From positions 1-9,565 of the forward strand of contig JAISDK010000138.1 in assembly GCA_031264875.1 (NCBI GenBank): a DNA stretch of 9,565 nucleotides. The letters run 5' to 3'. The DNA is from Prevotellaceae bacterium. Its GTDB lineage: Bacteria > Bacteroidota > Bacteroidia > Bacteroidales > UBA932. Shown here one piece after another: positions 1-7,274 of the stretch. Made by a program: the position numbers and the translations under genes. The first letter of the stretch is position 1, and each line of letters begins with the position of its first letter. The notes beneath the pieces were generated by a model, which saw nothing but the letters and a program-made list of their open reading frames with translations, was not told where the DNA came from and ran no database searches.

Positions 1-1148
1 CATAAGACGTTGAGCGTGGTAATCCGCAACAGCGATAAAAAACTGTTTCGCAAGGCATCCACAGTCGCCCAGCTGATAATCAGCACGGGATTTATTTTTT
101 GCTCTGTGGTCATCGTAAAACAAATGTATCATCTGTATAACACCGACTTGGGATTTGCATTTAAGAACAGGGGAGCTATCCTGTCTGACGATAACAGTAT
201 CAATGATCAAGTCAGGCAAATACCTGAGATAACGGAAACCTGTATTGGCTCAACACCTTTACTGCCTGTACAAAGAAGTGGAAGACAGAGTATTGACACC
301 TGGGATAATAAGCCTTACGACGCAAGGGAGATTGATATGGAAGGCATAAGTATTTCGGAAGAATATGCTGCATTTTACGAATTTACCCTGCTCAAAGGCG
401 AAATGTTAAGTGATGCCGGCGACAGGAAACATGTGCTGATAAATGAATCGGCGGCAAAAGCGTTCGGCTGGCATGAGCCTGTCGGGAAGTCATTTGGCGA
501 TTATACAGTGAAAGGAGTGATAAAGGATGTTTATAATTTTTCTCCCACAGTACCTCCAAAACCGTTCTATTATACATCGTTGAATAAGGAAAAAAACGGA
601 GGGGTAATACTGTTCAAATACAGGGAAGGAATGTGGCAAAGCTGCAGGGATAAAATTGAACGGCTGCTCACGGAAATATATCCCGGAGTTAGCCGCTACA
701 TGCTGTCCAAGGTGATATACAGCGATGAAGAAGAATACGGCAAGTTATTGAAATCGGAAAATACCCTGCTGAAGATTCTCACGTTCATATCTTTAATCTG
801 TATGATTATTAGCGTCTTCGGTTTTGTGTCGATAATATCGCTTACTTGCGAAGAAAGACGGAAGGAAATCGCTATTCGCAAGGTAAACGGCGCGACAGTT
901 AAAGATATTCTCGACATATTTTTTAAAGAATATATGATTTTACTCGCCACAGGAACATAATAGCCTTTACTGTCGGATATTATATAATGAACCGATGGTT
1001 AGAAGGATATGCAATACAAACGACAATAAGTCCGTGGATTTATTTGTCAATATTATCGACATTAATTCTGGTTATTGTTCTTTGTGTCGGAGGAAAAGTC
1101 TGTAGAACAAGCAGAGAGAATCCTTCGGAAGTATTAAAAAGAGAATGA
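1..1148 (+). pseudogene. FtsX/MacB-type ABC transporter permease, C-terminal half, frameshifted near the 3' end
   Basis: Membrane permease subunit of a MacB-like ABC exporter. The reading frame is open from base 1, so the gene begins upstream; family members of this double-FtsX type are about 780-800 residues and only the second half is here. In order one sees a transmembrane helix (LIISTGFIFCSVVIV, about 66-130), a MacB-type extracytoplasmic core with VLINESAAKAFGW (about 433-475) and YTVKGVIKDVYNF (about 504-540), a second helix (about 775-835), and the cytoplasmic loop EERRKEIAIRKVNGAT (850-897). The frame then meets TAA at 958-960. Moving one base back at about 954 restores the family sequence: AFTVGYYIMNRWLEGY, a last helix, and the tail RENPSEVLKRE ending at TGA 1146-1148. 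The simplest reading is loss of one A from a GGAAACATA original, by mutation or sequencing error. The transported substrate cannot be inferred, because no ATPase gene is in the window. Confidence 0.85.
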
Positions 1149-1611
1149 TATATTTTTAATATATACCCTGCCAATACTCTAAATTTCAGAACTTATATAG
1201 ATGCCGCGTATAGCGTATTCGATCTTTGATGTATGTGAGCCGGCATAAAGGACGTGCAATAGCCGGCATAAAGGATATGCAATAGCTGGCATGAAGGACA
1301 TGCAATAGCCGGCATAAAGGACGTGCAATAGCCGGCATGAAGGACATGCCACTGCCGGCGAGGGCAACATACCCTTGCCGGCGAGGGCAACATACCCTTG
1401 CCGGCGAGGACAACGTACCCTTGCTGGCGAGGGTAACGTACCCTTGCCGGCAAGGGCAACATACCCTGTCACGAGTACATTTCATTGAGGAGAGCAACGG
1501 TGTATCTTTGATATTCATCATATCGCCTTATATTCTTTAAGACATCACAGTCATAACCTTTGACGGGAGTAGTGGAGCGCCTTTGGCTGAGTAACATTAA
1601 CTGTTCACTGT
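1149..1611. other. Gene-free convergent intergenic region
   Basis: This 463-bp stretch separates the plus-strand permease from the minus-strand proA, so both transcription units run into it. It begins with an A+T-rich run (about 1149-1200), holds a 23-bp tandem array (1238-1467), and ends with about 144 bp of unique sequence in which only a short direct repeat (ACTGTT/ACTGTT, about 1601-1612) stands out. No GC-rich hairpin followed by a T run was found, so no classical intrinsic terminator is called for either side. All three minus-strand frames are open across the array, but this follows from the repeat unit having no stop triplet on that strand and is not evidence of a gene. Confidence 0.75.
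1238..1467. repeat. Ten-unit 23-bp tandem repeat array in two families (5+5), GCCGGC core
   Basis: Ten contiguous units, each exactly 23 bp, start at 1238, 1261, 1284, 1307, 1330, 1353, 1376, 1399, 1422 and 1445. Units 1-5 follow the pattern AGCCGGCAT(A/G)AAGGA plus a nine-base tail usually ending GCAAT. Units 6-10 follow TGCCGGCGAGGGCAAC plus a tail ending ACCCT. Both share the palindrome GCCGGC at unit positions 2-7 (GCTGGC in units 3 and 9). Outside it they agree at only a few positions. Units 1 and 4 are identical, as are 6 and 7. Unit 5 is A-type with a changed end (CCAC in place of CAAT). There are no spacers between units, so this is not a CRISPR array, and no adjacent transposase or integrase is seen. 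The function is unknown. Candidates are a minisatellite, clustered protein-binding sites, or a structured element between convergent genes. Confidence 0.93.
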
Positions 1612-2859
1612 TTAAATTCTCACCTGTCCGTTTCCTTCGATAATATATTTATATGTAGTCAATTCGTTCAGTGCCATAGGGCCTCGGGCGTGCAGTTTCT
1701 GGGTGCTGATACCGATTTCCGCACCCATTCCAAACTGAGCGCCGTCGGTAAAGGCAGTCGATACATTGGCATATACACAGGCGGCATCTACAAGCTGAAT
1801 GAACGTGCGAACCGTTTCGGACGATTCGCTGACAATACATTCGCTGTGTCGGGAACTGTAACGGGCAATATGTTCAATAGCTTCGTCGAAGGATGATACG
1901 GTACGGACACTCATCTTGTAGTCAAGAAATTCGGTACCGTAACTGTCTTCTGCGGCAGGCATGAGCAGCGTGTCCGGATACTGTCCCGACAGACTGTTGT
2001 ATGCGCGGCTGTCGGCATATACAATTACCTGCCGGTCTTTCAGTTTACGGCATATATATGGCAAATCGTCCAGCCGGTCTTCATGAATAATCAGGCAGTC
2101 AAGGGCATTGCATACGCTTACCCGCCGTGTTTTTGCATTGTAAACAATTTCGCATCCTTTATCCCGGTCGCCGTCCCGATCGAAGTATGTATGGCAAATT
2201 CCCGCTCCCGTCTCGATAACGGGAATACGGCTGCTATTCCGCACAAAATCAATCAGCGAACTGCTTCCGCGGGGAATAATCAGATCGACGATGCCGACGG
2301 CATTTAACAGTATCCGGGTGGATTCGCGACTGGCAGGCAGGAGGGTACATGCGGCAGTATCAACCTGATACTTCTTCAATACATCATGTATGACAGCGAC
2401 CAGGGCGGCGTTCGACAGTTCGGCGTCCGACCCTCCCTTTAGCACGCAGACGTTTCCACTTTTCAGACAGAGCGAAAAAACGTCAAACGTCACATTCGGA
2501 CGGGCTTCGTAAATAATTCCCACAACTCCGAACGGTACGCTAACCTTGCTTACAGTCATCCCGTTAGGGCGAACGGTAGCGCTCAGTATCTTCCCGGCGG
2601 GAGACGTGAGGCGCGCCACATTTCTCATGTCAGCGGCAATATCGGCAAGGCGTTCTCCGGTCAGTTTCAGCCGGTCGTATCGGGGATTGTCCGGATTCAT
2701 GCGCGACAGGTCGGAAGCATTGGCGCTCAACACATCCGCCTGACTTTTCAGCAGAGCGTCAGCAGTATCCAGCAGTATCCGCCCGACGGTTTCACTGTCC
2801 GGCCTGACCGGTGAACGGGACGCCGCCAGAGCTTTTGAAAGCATATCGTGTACATTCAT
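1612..2859 (-). CDS. proA: Glutamate-5-semialdehyde dehydrogenase (gamma-glutamyl phosphate reductase)
   Basis: Cytoplasmic NADPH-dependent enzyme of proline synthesis. It reduces gamma-glutamyl phosphate, made by ProB, to glutamate 5-semialdehyde, which cyclises to pyrroline-5-carboxylate. The 415-residue length matches the family (about 417 in E. coli). Aldehyde-dehydrogenase-fold motifs are in order: GVVGIIYEARPNVTFDV (111-127), LKGGSDA (140-146), IPRGSSSLI (195-203), ETGAGICHTYFD (216-227), the catalytic cysteine Cys250 in SVCNALD, and the C-terminal signature with FTDGAQFGMGAEIGIS (370-385) and KLHARGPMALNELTTYK (388-404). No key residue is missing. The ATG at 2859 lies 11 bp after the proB stop, so the two are almost certainly co-transcribed and ProA is the last gene of the cluster. 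No Shine-Dalgarno sequence is evident, as is common in this phylum. Confidence 0.97.
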   Translation of the reverse strand: MNVHDMLSKALAASRSPVRPDSETVGRILLDTADALLKSQADVLSANASDLSRMNPDNPRYDRLKLTGERLADIAADMRNVARLTSPAGKILSATVRPNGMTVSKVSVPFGVVGIIYEARPNVTFDVFSLCLKSGNVCVLKGGSDAELSNAALVAVIHDVLKKYQVDTAACTLLPASRESTRILLNAVGIVDLIIPRGSSSLIDFVRNSSRIPVIETGAGICHTYFDRDGDRDKGCEIVYNAKTRRVSVCNALDCLIIHEDRLDDLPYICRKLKDRQVIVYADSRAYNSLSGQYPDTLLMPAAEDSYGTEFLDYKMSVRTVSSFDEAIEHIARYSSRHSECIVSESSETVRTFIQLVDAACVYANVSTAFTDGAQFGMGAEIGISTQKLHARGPMALNELTTYKYIIEGNGQVRI

Positions 2860-2870
2860 AGTATCACATT

Positions 2871-3950
2871 TTAAAATAAATATAAATAATCGTAATGAAT
2901 CAAAGGTTTTACATCCCTCATGCCTATCAGACGTTCGGCTTCCGACCTGCCGTATGCTGCACAGCCCACGCCAATCTGTTCTCCACTGTCGTTCATTATC
3001 CTTACAATGTCGTCCTTTTCAAAATCGCCTGCAATTCTGACAACTCCAACCATAAGAATACTTGTTGCCTTCGGGCATTTCAGAGCTTCGACCGCTCCGC
3101 TGTTGATATGTATCTCTCCCCGTGCAAATCCTTCGGAATGAGCAATCCATTTTTTAAGGCTGCTCGCCGGCCTGTCCGAAGGCTTAAAGCGCGTATGCGG
3201 CACAGCGCTTCCCTTTTTCAGCAAATCGAGCAGAATATCGTTTCTCCGGCCATTGGCAATGATTACGGCTATGCCTTCGTCGGCTACCTTGCGGGCAATG
3301 TGGCATTTCGTCAGCATGCCCCCTCTGCCGAACGACGATTTGGCAGACTGTACACAGCGGCTCAAGTCATGCTCCTTCCCCACCTCGCGTATTATCGACG
3401 AACCGGGCAACTCGGGATCGCCATCGTAAATGCCGTCCACATCGCTAAGTATGATTAAAACGTCCATTTTCATCATGGCAGCAATCAGCCCCGACAGCTC
3501 GTCATTGTCGGTAAACATCAGTTCGGCAACCGAAATGGTATCATTTTCATTTACTATCGGTATCACCTTGTTCTCAAGCATGATTTCCATGCAATGCTTC
3601 TGATTCAGATAATGTTTTCGGCTGCTGAAATTTTCCTTGGTCGTCAGCACCTGTCCGCAGGTTATACCCTGCTCGCGGAACAGCTCGTAATACCGGTTAA
3701 TCAGCTTCGCCTGTCCCACTGCGGAATAAAGCTGCCGGGCTGACACCGTATCTAATTTTTTCCCGACATTGATTTCACCCCGCCCCGAAGCAACAGCGCC
3801 GGATGACACAAGCACAGTTTTCAATCCGTGCCTGTGCAGTTCCGCAATCTGATCGACAATGGCGGACATGCGCGTAATATCCAGCCTCCCGTCCCTGCGG
3901 GTGAGTACATTGCTGCCTACCTTTACCGCTATTCTTTTATATTGAAACAT
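2871..3950 (-). CDS. proB: Glutamate 5-kinase with C-terminal PUA domain
   Basis: Cytoplasmic enzyme that phosphorylates glutamate with ATP to gamma-glutamyl phosphate, the first and normally proline-inhibited step of proline synthesis. At 359 residues it is the full-length bacterial form. The amino-acid kinase domain shows VKVGSNVLT (9-17), LVSSGAVASG (47-56), NENDTISVAE and FTDNDELSG (134-154), LIILSDVDGIYDGDP (165-179), and the glycine-rich GRGGMLTK (208-215). A PUA domain follows from about residue 265 (KKWIAH, then RGEIHINSGAVEAL at 277-290) to the end. PUA-containing kinases such as that of E. coli are feedback-regulated, but no inhibition property can be read directly here. The ATG at 3950 sits 15 bp after the proC stop, and proA follows after 11 bp. 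The short-lived ProB product makes adjacent ProB and ProA functionally sensible. Confidence 0.97.
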   Translation of the reverse strand: MFQYKRIAVKVGSNVLTRRDGRLDITRMSAIVDQIAELHRHGLKTVLVSSGAVASGRGEINVGKKLDTVSARQLYSAVGQAKLINRYYELFREQGITCGQVLTTKENFSSRKHYLNQKHCMEIMLENKVIPIVNENDTISVAELMFTDNDELSGLIAAMMKMDVLIILSDVDGIYDGDPELPGSSIIREVGKEHDLSRCVQSAKSSFGRGGMLTKCHIARKVADEGIAVIIANGRRNDILLDLLKKGSAVPHTRFKPSDRPASSLKKWIAHSEGFARGEIHINSGAVEALKCPKATSILMVGVVRIAGDFEKDDIVRIMNDSGEQIGVGCAAYGRSEAERLIGMRDVKPLIHYDYLYLF

Positions 3951-3965
3951 TTCACAGTGTCGATT

Positions 3966-4781
3966 TTACCTGCTCGCCTTAAGACCCCGAATGACCGAGG
4001 CGGTAAATCCCGATACTTCCATCTCGTTCAGTCCCCTGATAGTAATGCCGCCCGGAGTGGTGACCTTGTCGATTTCCGCTTCGGGATTGCTGTTATTCTC
4101 AATCAGCAAATCAATAGCTCCCTGTACCGTATTTATCACAATCGACTGTGCTTCCTGCGGATAAAACCCCAGCTCAACCCCGCCTTCGATTGCCGCCCTG
4201 ATATACCTCAAGGCAAAGGCTATGCCCGATGAAGCCAGCGAAGTACCCGCTGCCATCAGCCGTTCCTCCACAAGCATTGCATTTCCCAGTTCCCTGAAAA
4301 TCCGCAACACAAGAGCCGACTGCTCATCGGAAGCATTGTATGCCGATATAAACGTCATGCTGCTGCACACGGCAATTGCGGTATTCGGAATGACGCGGAA
4401 AATTGCCGGCTCAATATCGTCGCAGTTTGCAAGATATGATACACAACCCTTAACAAAATATGATGCAAGATCCTCAAAAGTAACTCCTGCCGCTATGGAC
4501 ACGACAATCTGTTTTTCATAATCGATTGCCGTTTTGATTTCGTTTATAACGGATTCAACTTTCCACGGCTTCACTGCCAGAATTATAATGTCGGCGTCCC
4601 TGACAGCCGTGATATTGTCCATGGATAAAACAAAATCGTAATCCGCCCTTCTAACGTTATCAAGCGCCTTCTCCGACATGTCGGTACACGTAATATCCGA
4701 GGCTGCAAACATGCTCCCCTTAGCCAAGCCCAAAGCAATAGCGCTACCGATATTGCCTGTCCCAATAATTGTAATCTTCAT
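3966..4781 (-). CDS. proC: Pyrroline-5-carboxylate reductase
   Basis: Cytoplasmic NAD(P)H-dependent enzyme that reduces 1-pyrroline-5-carboxylate to L-proline, the last step of the pathway begun by ProB and ProA. The 271-residue length is normal. The N-terminal Rossmann fold has GTGNIG (7-12) and ILAVKPWKVESV (67-78). The family body shows FRVIPNTAIAV (128-138), SGIAFALRYIRAAIEGGVEL (185-204) and the C-terminal dimerisation signature with DKVTTPGGITIRGLNEME (238-255). The stretch at about 110-126 between the Rossmann fold and the RVIPNT motif (VKGCVSYLANCDDIEPA) looks somewhat longer than usual. The gene is first in a proC-proB-proA run, with 82 bp between it and the methylase upstream. That gap is large enough for its own promoter, but I could not identify a convincing -33/-7 pair of the Bacteroidota type. 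Confidence 0.95.
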   Translation of the reverse strand: MKITIIGTGNIGSAIALGLAKGSMFAASDITCTDMSEKALDNVRRADYDFVLSMDNITAVRDADIIILAVKPWKVESVINEIKTAIDYEKQIVVSIAAGVTFEDLASYFVKGCVSYLANCDDIEPAIFRVIPNTAIAVCSSMTFISAYNASDEQSALVLRIFRELGNAMLVEERLMAAGTSLASSGIAFALRYIRAAIEGGVELGFYPQEAQSIVINTVQGAIDLLIENNSNPEAEIDKVTTPGGITIRGLNEMEVSGFTASVIRGLKASR

Positions 4782-4863
4782 ATTTATGTAAATTTTAAAT
4801 CTTCATGCTGTAAAATATGGTCAATAACTATTTTCATACGTTTATTAGTGATTAGATGTCTTT

Positions 4864-5778
4864 TTATTCATAGCCGCCAAATAATTCAGATTGACGATAA
4901 TATGTTTGATCTAACTTATGTTTATCAACACGTTCCATTAGTATTGGCGACAAATACACCGCCTCGTAAGTATATTCTTCACGGTTAAGCAAAGTGGCCT
5001 GAGTAGAACGTCCTGCATTGATTTCTATTTTCGTCAAGTTTAATGCGTCCGGCAATGGTTTGCCAAAAGTTTTATCACCAGTTCTGCCATCGTAACTCAA
5101 AATATACGGGATATTTCTTTGATTAAGTTTGTACAGGGATATTACAAAATCATCAAAATCAATGTTCCCGGCATAGTTAAACCCGCCGTTTTGCCCTGTT
5201 CCCTAATAAGGCGGATCCATGTAAATCAAATCGTCAGTTGTAGCGCTCTCAAGAATATACGAATAGTCGGTTGAAAAAACCTCCGTTTTTCCTTTAAGAA
5301 GTTGGGAAACGCCAATTATATCGTCCCGCATCATTTCCGGGTTTCGTCCCAGTCGCCTTTTATCGGGGCTTTGATTGAAATAGCCCTGCGCATTGTACCT
5401 TACTGCCGCTTTCACGCATTTTGCCAAAAGAAAAAGCAAATATTCAGGCTGTTGAGTTTCGTTGAATTTATCACGAATTTCGTAATAGTATTCTTCTTCG
5501 TTTCCATGCTGACCCTGCCAAATATCGTTATATTGACCGATAATGTACATCGGATTATTGATAATAGTATCCCAAAGGTCTGTTAAAGGCTTATTTATAT
5601 CATTAAGGACAAAACGGTTTACTTTAAAATAGAAAGCAGAGGCAATAGAAATCGCGGCAGAACCGGCAAACGGTTCTATCAATCTGTCGAGTCTGGCAGG
5701 AAAAAAACACAGTATTTTATCCGCCAAATTGCGTTTACTTCCCTGATATGGAATAGGGTGTGGCAACTTCATCGTCAT
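4864..5778 (-). pseudogene. D12-class DNA adenine-N6 methyltransferase interrupted by an in-frame amber codon
   Basis: Would transfer a methyl group from S-adenosylmethionine to adenine in DNA. Read through, the frame is 304 codons, close to normal for solitary Dam-like enzymes. Seen in order: IPYQGSKRNLADKI (9-22), the cofactor loop EPFAGSAAI (35-43), LNDIN (58-62), NAQGYFNQSPDKRRLG (129-144), FSTDY (168-172) and the catalytic DPPY (188-191). Codon 192 is TAG (5203-5205). The same frame then continues with GTGQNGGFNYAGNIDFDDFV, ILSYDGRTG and the C-terminus, ending at TAA. Related enzymes usually have Q after DPPY, so a CAG-to-TAG change is the simplest cause. After the stop, the 34 codons before a TTG at 5100 contain no ATG or GTG, so efficient reinitiation is unlikely. 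The start is ATG 5778, with ATG at codon 3 as an alternative. No restriction endonuclease or mobility gene is adjacent. The gene looks more A+T-rich than the pro genes, suggesting acquisition. Target sequence unknown. Confidence 0.88.
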
Positions 5779-5839
5779 ATTGTATAAATCTTTTAATTTC
5801 AGAACTCATAACCCGGATAACGTTTTATATCTATATAAT

Positions 5840-7258
5840 TCACATCTCCTTATTCGGTTCATCCAGTTTCAGTTCGGGATGAGTTTGTGATGATTTTTTC
5901 AAGATAAATGAAATAACAATTGCTACGCCTGCCAAAGCAATAAAAACCAGTTCAGCAAATATTACGCCTGTCAGCGATTCCATGGTTTTCAATATTTTAC
6001 CTATTACTACAGGAATCAGCATCAGACCGATATTCTGAATCCAGAAAATAAGCGAATAGGCTGTACCCAGCTTACTTTCGGGAATTATTTTGGTCACGGC
6101 AGGCCACATTGCAGCCGGAACAAGAGAGTATCCCACGCCCAGTAGCGAAAGCCCGACAAATCCGAATACCTGAACACGCGGAGCAAAGGCAATTATAAGA
6201 TGTGCAAGAAGAACAACAACCGAACCAACCATCAGCCATTTGGTCGCCTTTCCCTTACGGTCCATAGTCGAACCGAACAGCGGCGTAAAGACAATGGTAA
6301 ATATCGGAAGCAGTATCATCATTATCGACGATGTTTTAAACTCAACACCAAACAAAGAAACAGCGACTTCGCCAAATCGCGGTTCGAGTATTGCCGCAGC
6401 AAATCGCTTGAAGGAATTGACACAGCAGTAAAAAAACACGCACAAAAGCGAGATCAGTATAAAATGCCTGTTTGTAAGTATTTTGCCTATATCGGAGAAT
6501 TTGAACCTGTCTTCATCATTTTCGCTGTTCACATTGGCAGCGGCAGTCTGTCTGTCCGCCTTTTTGTCGAACGAAATAAATACAAACCACGTCACAAAAC
6601 CTACAGCCATCAAAAACAGTCCGATTTCCGGCATGTTATTCGATTCCGAAAGTGGAATATACGTATTTTGCTTTGCCGCGATTATCATTGGCGCCAGCAA
6701 CAGGGCTACCGCCGTTCCGAGACGCGCCAGTGCCAGCTGCAATCCCATTGCCAAAGCCATTTCTTTGCCTTTAAACCATTTGGCAATAGATTTCGTCACT
6801 GCAACGCCGGCAATTTCGCTGCCGAGTCCAAACAGTGCGCAACCGGCATAAGCCATTGCCAGAGACGGTTTTTCGAATCCCAGCGTGTTCCCTGCAAAAC
6901 CGGCTGCAATACTTCCCGGAAATGCAGGCGATACGGCGTATGTCACAATTACCGAACCGGCTACCATCAGTGTCACGAACAGGGTACCCGTAAAGCGGAC
7001 GCCCCATTTGTCGAGCAACATTCCGCAGATAATCAGCCCTCCGAATACGCACAGCGACGAATATGCGCCGCCATAGAATCCATAGTCTTCGGAATCCCAG
7101 TTAAGCTCAAGCAATTCGGGATTATTGAAAATCTGGCTTACCATCGAAAAAATGTCATCGAAAAAATACGAGCCGAACATCGGAATGGCAAGACATAACA
7201 AAACCGCCCAGCGTACTGTTTTCGATGAGCGGATATTATTTTGCAATCTCTGTATCAC
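5840..7258 (-). CDS. Major facilitator superfamily transporter, 12 helices, MFSD1-like signature, substrate unknown
   Basis: Inner-membrane secondary carrier of 472 residues. About twelve hydrophobic helices can be placed, roughly at 17-35, 62-82, 91-110, 133-155, 170-193, 212-230, 264-283, 310-328, 341-360, 364-386, 400-422 and 432-453, with a charged central loop at about 231-260. MFS motif A lies after helix 2 (GMLLDKWGVRFTG, 79-91) with a degenerate copy after helix 8 (FGSTMDRKGKATK, 328-340). The segment KWFKGKEMALAMGLQLALAR (160-179) resembles, from memory, the eukaryotic MFSD1 branch. That is a family hint and does not identify a substrate. The start is the GTG at 7258: an in-frame TGA lies just upstream and the first internal Met (27) is inside helix 1. 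TTG at codon 5 is the only close alternative. It begins 16 bp after the rnc stop, so it is probably the distal gene of the acpP-fabF-rnc unit. Confidence 0.88.
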   Translation of the reverse strand: MIQRLQNNIRSSKTVRWAVLLCLAIPMFGSYFFDDIFSMVSQIFNNPELLELNWDSEDYGFYGGAYSSLCVFGGLIICGMLLDKWGVRFTGTLFVTLMVAGSVIVTYAVSPAFPGSIAAGFAGNTLGFEKPSLAMAYAGCALFGLGSEIAGVAVTKSIAKWFKGKEMALAMGLQLALARLGTAVALLLAPMIIAAKQNTYIPLSESNNMPEIGLFLMAVGFVTWFVFISFDKKADRQTAAANVNSENDEDRFKFSDIGKILTNRHFILISLLCVFFYCCVNSFKRFAAAILEPRFGEVAVSLFGVEFKTSSIMMILLPIFTIVFTPLFGSTMDRKGKATKWLMVGSVVVLLAHLIIAFAPRVQVFGFVGLSLLGVGYSLVPAAMWPAVTKIIPESKLGTAYSLIFWIQNIGLMLIPVVIGKILKTMESLTGVIFAELVFIALAGVAIVISFILKKSSQTHPELKLDEPNKEM

Positions 7259-7274
7259 TATGATTTTATTTCAA

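Noticed and set aside
916..960. Programmed -1 ribosomal frameshift in the permease
   Set aside because: The T-rich run at 919-924 is followed by an in-frame TAA in the -1 frame at 924-926, so a slip there cannot reach the tail, and no slippery heptamer lies between 927 and 957. A lost A near 954 explains the data better.
1182..1197. Near-identical 16-base match (15 of 16) between intergenic 1182-1197 and 5795-5810
   Set aside because: A match of this length with one mismatch is expected about once by chance in a window of this size, and the flanks do not extend it.
1238..1467. CRISPR array
   Set aside because: The units are contiguous with no variable spacers, the unit families change midway, and no cas gene is in the window.
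1179..1521. Three overlapping minus-strand reading frames (89-111 codons) and one plus-strand frame (1337-1540) across the repeat array
   Set aside because: The 23-bp unit has no stop triplet on the minus strand and 23 is not a multiple of three, so all three frames are automatically open and give a 23-residue peptide repeat. No start context or family resemblance supports a protein.
4782..4840. Seventeen-codon minus-strand reading frame (MKIVIDHILQHEDLKFT) between the methylase and proC
   Set aside because: It is very short, matches no family I recognise, and lies in the spacer where a leader or promoter is equally likely. It could be a remnant but cannot be supported as a gene.
5203..5778. 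Natural split methylase made of two separately translated subunits
   Set aside because: The second part has no ATG or GTG start and stays in the same frame as the first, so a nonsense mutation is simpler than a two-gene enzyme.
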